This document shows, one piece after another, positions 36,300 to 39,425 of a stretch of 39,425 nucleotides of DNA. The translations under genes were made by a program, and so were the position numbers. The stretch lies in assembly GCA_964396245.1 (NCBI GenBank), contig CAYNEO010000034.1, forward strand, positions 1-39,425. Direction: 5' to 3'. Under the pieces are notes generated by a model. That model was not told the origin of the DNA. It was given only the letters and a program-made list of their open reading frames with translations, and did no database searches. The DNA is from CAYNEO01 sp964396245. Its GTDB lineage: Bacteria; Zixibacteria; MSB-5A5; GN15; FEB-12. The number at the start of each line of letters is the position of its first letter. Within the stretch, counting starts at the first letter, position 1.

Positions 36300-37544
36300 G
36301 TGGCTATCGTTCGTCCCTTCCGGGGATTGCGACCAAAAGCCGATAAGGCAAAACAGGTGGCGTCCCCTCCCTATGATGTCCTCAACACCGAAGAAGCCAG
36401 AGAAATGGCCCGGAACAACCCCTATTCCTTCCTGCGCGTCAATAAGGCTGAACTGGAATTCGACGATGGCACCGATGTGTACGGCGAGGAAGTCTACAAC
36501 CGCGCGAAGGAGAACCTCCGGAAGTTTCAGGACGACGGCGTCATGGTCCGCGATCCCGAGCAATCATTTTACCTCTATCGGCTGACCATGAACAACCGCA
36601 GCCAGACCGGTCTGGTCGCGCTGACATCGGTCGATGAGTATGATCGCGGCATCATCAAAAAACACGAGCATATCAGGCCCGACAAAATGAATGACCGCGC
36701 CACTCATATCCAGCATCTCAATGCCCAGGTCGGACCGGTGCTCTCAACGTTTCGCCATAGTGACCGGATACGCGCCGCTTTTAATAAAATCACCGGCCAA
36801 CCGCCCAAAATCGATTTTGTCGCCGATGACAACGTCAGGCACGAGCTGTGGGTGGTCGATAACCAGGCGGACATCAACGAAATAACCGCTGCCTTCGCCG
36901 AATTGAAAGAGCTCTATATCGCCGACGGACACCACCGAAGCGCCGCCGCGAGCGAAGTCTGCCGCCGCATGAAAGCCAAAAACCTCGAACATACCGGCAA
37001 CGAGAAGTACAATTACTTCATGAACGTGCTGTTCCCCGACGATGAGTTGCATATCCTGCCCTACAACCGCGTCGTGGCCGATCTTAACGGCCTGTCCCTG
37101 GATGACTTCCTTACGAAAGTCGGCGACAAGTTCAGCGTCGCTCCCCACGACGGACCGGTCGAACCGGAGCAACCCCACAGGTTCGGCATGTACTCCGAAA
37201 AGCACTGGTATGCTCTCGATGCCGGACCCGGTACCTTCGATGAAACCAGCGCCACGAAATCCATCGATGCCTCCATCTTGCAGGAAAATCTCATCGCACC
37301 GGTGCTGGGCATTCAAAATCCTAAGACGGACAGCCGGATCGATTTCGTCGGTGGAATACGAGGGACCGCCGAATTGGTCCGACTCGTCGACTCAGGAAAA
37401 TACAAACTCGCCTTTTCGCTATATCCGACAACCATCGAACAACTGCTCAATGTGGCCGATGCCGGCGAGGTCATGCCGCCCAAATCGACCTGGTTCGAGC
37501 CGAAACTGCGCAGCGGTATGGTAGTTAACCTGCTAACTGATTAA
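36300..37544 (+). CDS. DUF1015 family protein, first gene of the serine operon
   Basis: This 414-residue cytoplasmic protein starts at GTG (36300) with AAAGAGAGG just upstream. Recognisable DUF1015 (COG4198) blocks are RPFRGLRP, ASPPYDVL (21-28), NPYSFLRV (40-47), the KKHEHIRPDKMNDR segment (120-133), YIADGHHRSAAA (206-217) and the C-terminal MPPKSTWFEPKLRSGMV. The function of the family is not established to my knowledge. Two things point to serine metabolism: it is co-directional and closely spaced with serA (20 bp) and serC, and the DGHHR motif resembles the ParB/sulfiredoxin-type fold used by ADP-dependent serine kinase (SerK). That is inference. Family membership itself is clear. Confidence 0.9.
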   Translation: MAIVRPFRGLRPKADKAKQVASPPYDVLNTEEAREMARNNPYSFLRVNKAELEFDDGTDVYGEEVYNRAKENLRKFQDDGVMVRDPEQSFYLYRLTMNNRSQTGLVALTSVDEYDRGIIKKHEHIRPDKMNDRATHIQHLNAQVGPVLSTFRHSDRIRAAFNKITGQPPKIDFVADDNVRHELWVVDNQADINEITAAFAELKELYIADGHHRSAAASEVCRRMKAKNLEHTGNEKYNYFMNVLFPDDELHILPYNRVVADLNGLSLDDFLTKVGDKFSVAPHDGPVEPEQPHRFGMYSEKHWYALDAGPGTFDETSATKSIDASILQENLIAPVLGIQNPKTDSRIDFVGGIRGTAELVRLVDSGKYKLAFSLYPTTIEQLLNVADAGEVMPPKSTWFEPKLRSGMVVNLLTD

Positions 37545-37564
37545 CCTGATGAGGTGGATGACAT

Positions 37565-38449
37565 ATGCTGATTCTCATTTCCGATGCCTTCGATGCCACC
37601 CTGCCGAAAGTCCTCGAAAAGTACGGCGAGGTGACCGACGACCACAACCGCCTCCCCGAGGCTGAAATTGTGCTGGTTCGCAGCAAGACGAAGGTGACCA
37701 AAGATTATATCGACATGGCCCGGAACCTCAAGATGGTCATCCGTGGCGGAGTCGGACTCGACAACATCGACCGCATCTACGCCCAGGACAAAGGCATCAT
37801 CGTGCGGAATACCGCCGATGCCTCCACGACCGCGGTAGCCGAACACGCTTTCGCCTTAATGATCGCTCTCACATGCCACATAAATACCGGCGATCAGTCG
37901 ATGCGCGAGGGCAAATGGCTCAAGAAAGAACTTACCAGGACCGAACTCCACGGCAAAACCCTCGGTATTCTCGGCCTTGGAAGAATCGGTCTGGCCCTTG
38001 CCGTCCGCGCCCGCGCCTTCCAGATGAAAGTCCTCGGATGGCACCCGGATGTCTATTTCACCGACTGGGCCGAGATTCTCGACACCATGGAAGAAGTCCT
38101 CGAGCAGTCCGATTATATCTCTGTCCATATGCCGCTTCTGCCGGACACCAAGGGCGTCATCAACAAAGAGACGCTCAAGCGCTTCAAAGACGGAGCCTAT
38201 CTCATCAACACCGCCCGGGCCGGCATCGTGGTGGAAGAAGACATCGTCGAAGCTCTCAAGAGCGGCAAACTGGCCGGATTCGCCACCGACGTCTGGCCGT
38301 CGGATCCGCCCAAGGAAAGAACCGCGATCTTCGATGCTCCCAACACCGTTTTCTCGCCGCATCTGGGAGCGTCCACCAAGGAGAATATGCTCAGGATCGG
38401 TATGATCATCGATCGCCTGATCGGCGACTACGTGGAGCATAACAGCTAA
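37565..38449 (+). CDS. serA: D-3-phosphoglycerate dehydrogenase-like D-2-hydroxyacid dehydrogenase (short form)
   Basis: This 294-residue enzyme has the hydroxyacid dehydrogenase fold: RGGVGLDNID (60-69), the Rossmann loop GLGRIG (137-142), NTARAG with catalytic Arg218, and SPHLGAST with catalytic His266. It lacks the ACT or other C-terminal regulatory domains of long SerA, as in many short bacterial forms. Two positions are unusual: the catalytic Glu of the usual DVFxxEP motif is Asp247 (DVWPSDPP), and the NAD-selecting YDP after strand beta2 reads WHP (159-161). It would oxidise 3-phosphoglycerate in the first step of serine synthesis; serC directly follows, which supports this over glyoxylate or lactate activity. 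A GAGGTGG site precedes the ATG. Confidence 0.85.
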   Translation: MLILISDAFDATLPKVLEKYGEVTDDHNRLPEAEIVLVRSKTKVTKDYIDMARNLKMVIRGGVGLDNIDRIYAQDKGIIVRNTADASTTAVAEHAFALMIALTCHINTGDQSMREGKWLKKELTRTELHGKTLGILGLGRIGLALAVRARAFQMKVLGWHPDVYFTDWAEILDTMEEVLEQSDYISVHMPLLPDTKGVINKETLKRFKDGAYLINTARAGIVVEEDIVEALKSGKLAGFATDVWPSDPPKERTAIFDAPNTVFSPHLGASTKENMLRIGMIIDRLIGDYVEHNS

Positions 38450-38486
38450 AGAGAAAACAAGAGCCTAAACTCAGTGAGGCGTAAGT

Positions 38487-39425
38487 ATGGCTAATAGAGT
38501 TTTCAATTTCAACCCGGGTCCGGCCGCCATTCCGCTCGATGTGCTCAAGATCATCCAGGATGAGCTCCTGGACTACCACGGCACCGGGATGTCAATCATG
38601 GAATCCTCGCACCGTGCGGCGGAATTCGATGAAATCAACGAAACCACCATGGCGCTCGTGCGCGAACTCATGGGACTCGATGAAAAGTATCACGTGCTTT
38701 TCATGACCGGCGGGGCATCCACCCAGTTTGCCCTCATCCCCATGAATTTCCTAAGCGAAGGTCAGGTCGGCGCCTATGTCGACACCGGCTCATGGTCTGC
38801 CAAGGCGATCAAGGAGTGCCAGATTCAGGGCGAGATGCACCTGGCCGCCTCTTCGAAAGAAGAGAGCTACCGCCGGATACCGAAACCGGAAGAAATCAAC
38901 ATCCCGGATAACGCGGCCTATCTGCACTTTACCTCGAACAACACCATCAAGGGAACCCAGTGGCACTGGCTGCCGAACGCGGGCAAAACCCCGCTGGTGT
39001 GCGATATGTCGTCCGATATCATGTCGCGGAACATGGATTTTAAGAAATTCTCCCTGATTTACGCCGGGGCCCAGAAAAACCTTGGCCCTTCCGGTGTGAC
39101 ACTGGTCGTTATCCACGATGATTTGCTCACTAAGGGCAAGGACGGCCTGCCCACCATGTTCACCTACAAGACCTATGCCGAGAAGAAATCACTCTATAAC
39201 ACGCCGCCCGCTTTTGGCATCTATGTCATGAAGCTGGTGCTCGAGTGGGTCAAGAAACAGGGCGGCTTGTTCGGTATCGAAAAAGTCAACACCGCCAAAC
39301 AGGAACGAATCTACCAGGTCATGGACCTCAATTCCGATTTCTTCAAAGGGACGGCCGACAAGGACAGCCGCAGCTGGATGAATATCACCATGCGTCTGCC
39401 CAACGAAGATCTCGAGAAGAAATTC
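38487..39425 (+). CDS. serC: Phosphoserine aminotransferase SerC (C-terminal end outside window)
   Basis: The frame is open to the right edge, giving 313 of about 360 expected residues. It is a fold-type I, class V aminotransferase: FNFNPGPAAIP (6-16), SIMESSHR (36-43), FMTGGAST (72-79, which binds the PLP phosphate), CDMSSDIMSR (172-181) and YAGAQKNLGPSG (192-203) with the PLP-binding Lys197. It converts 3-phosphohydroxypyruvate, the product of SerA, and glutamate to phosphoserine. A GTGAGG site lies before the ATG, 37 bp after serA. SerB (phosphatase) is not in the window. Confidence 0.96.
   Translation, partial: MANRVFNFNPGPAAIPLDVLKIIQDELLDYHGTGMSIMESSHRAAEFDEINETTMALVRELMGLDEKYHVLFMTGGASTQFALIPMNFLSEGQVGAYVDTGSWSAKAIKECQIQGEMHLAASSKEESYRRIPKPEEINIPDNAAYLHFTSNNTIKGTQWHWLPNAGKTPLVCDMSSDIMSRNMDFKKFSLIYAGAQKNLGPSGVTLVVIHDDLLTKGKDGLPTMFTYKTYAEKKSLYNTPPAFGIYVMKLVLEWVKKQGGLFGIEKVNTAKQERIYQVMDLNSDFFKGTADKDSRSWMNITMRLPNEDLEKKF

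Overview
The window looks like a chromosomal segment of a Gram-negative, GC-rich, free-living bacterium of the FCB (Fibrobacteres-Chlorobi-Bacteroidetes) kind, most like candidate phylum Zixibacteria. This rests on inference from protein architecture, not on a marker gene: a C-terminal YPNPFNP-type FlgD-like/sorting domain, dockerin-type repeats in secreted proteins, a cohesin-like domain, a giant Ig-like repeat protein, ThyX instead of ThyA, and a SWIB/histone H1-like protein. I see no tRNA, rRNA, CRISPR array, integrase or insertion sequence. The genes read as core or lineage-specific chromosome, not as a mobile island.

Layout. 1-2347: a secreted serpin (cut by the left edge) diverges from an ECF sigma factor and an overlapping single-pass membrane protein, probably its anti-sigma partner. 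2558-6151: a large secreted M16 (PreP-like) metalloprotease. 6266-7249 (-): a secreted protein with a dockerin-like repeat and a histidine cluster. 7584-9038: a PutP-like sodium symporter whose frame is intact except for one in-frame TGA. 9128-10297: a lipoprotein of the glucose/sorbosone dehydrogenase family. 10326-14667 (-): a four-gene tripartite ABC export operon (adaptor, two permeases, ATPase). 14898-17836 (-): pepF and an AlkC-like DNA glycosylase. 18122-18403: a stand-alone Smr protein. 18480-27656 (-): a 3058-residue surface protein with about 24 Ig-like repeats. 28144-29007 (-): thyX. 29248-30762: an M32 carboxypeptidase. 30976-33949: trkA-trkH potassium uptake. 34073-35272: a membrane metallophosphoesterase. 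35499-36035: the SWIB/H1-like protein. 36300 to the right edge: DUF1015-serA-serC, a serine/phosphoserine operon cut by the window end.

The genes do not form one pathway. The themes are an envelope and secretome (serpin, M16 protease, dockerin protein, giant repeat protein, exporter), intracellular peptide turnover (PepF, M32), ion and solute uptake (TrkAH, symporter), DNA maintenance (AlkC, Smr, ThyX, SWIB/H1) and serine biosynthesis. The strongest points for a second look are the lone in-frame TGA in the symporter, the internal duplication of a multi-domain block in the giant gene (register held at exactly 2,580 bp across four units, then one unit missing), the paired loss of two cysteines in individual repeats, the SWIB/H1 fusion, and the DUF1015 protein with an ADGHHR motif beside serA and serC.
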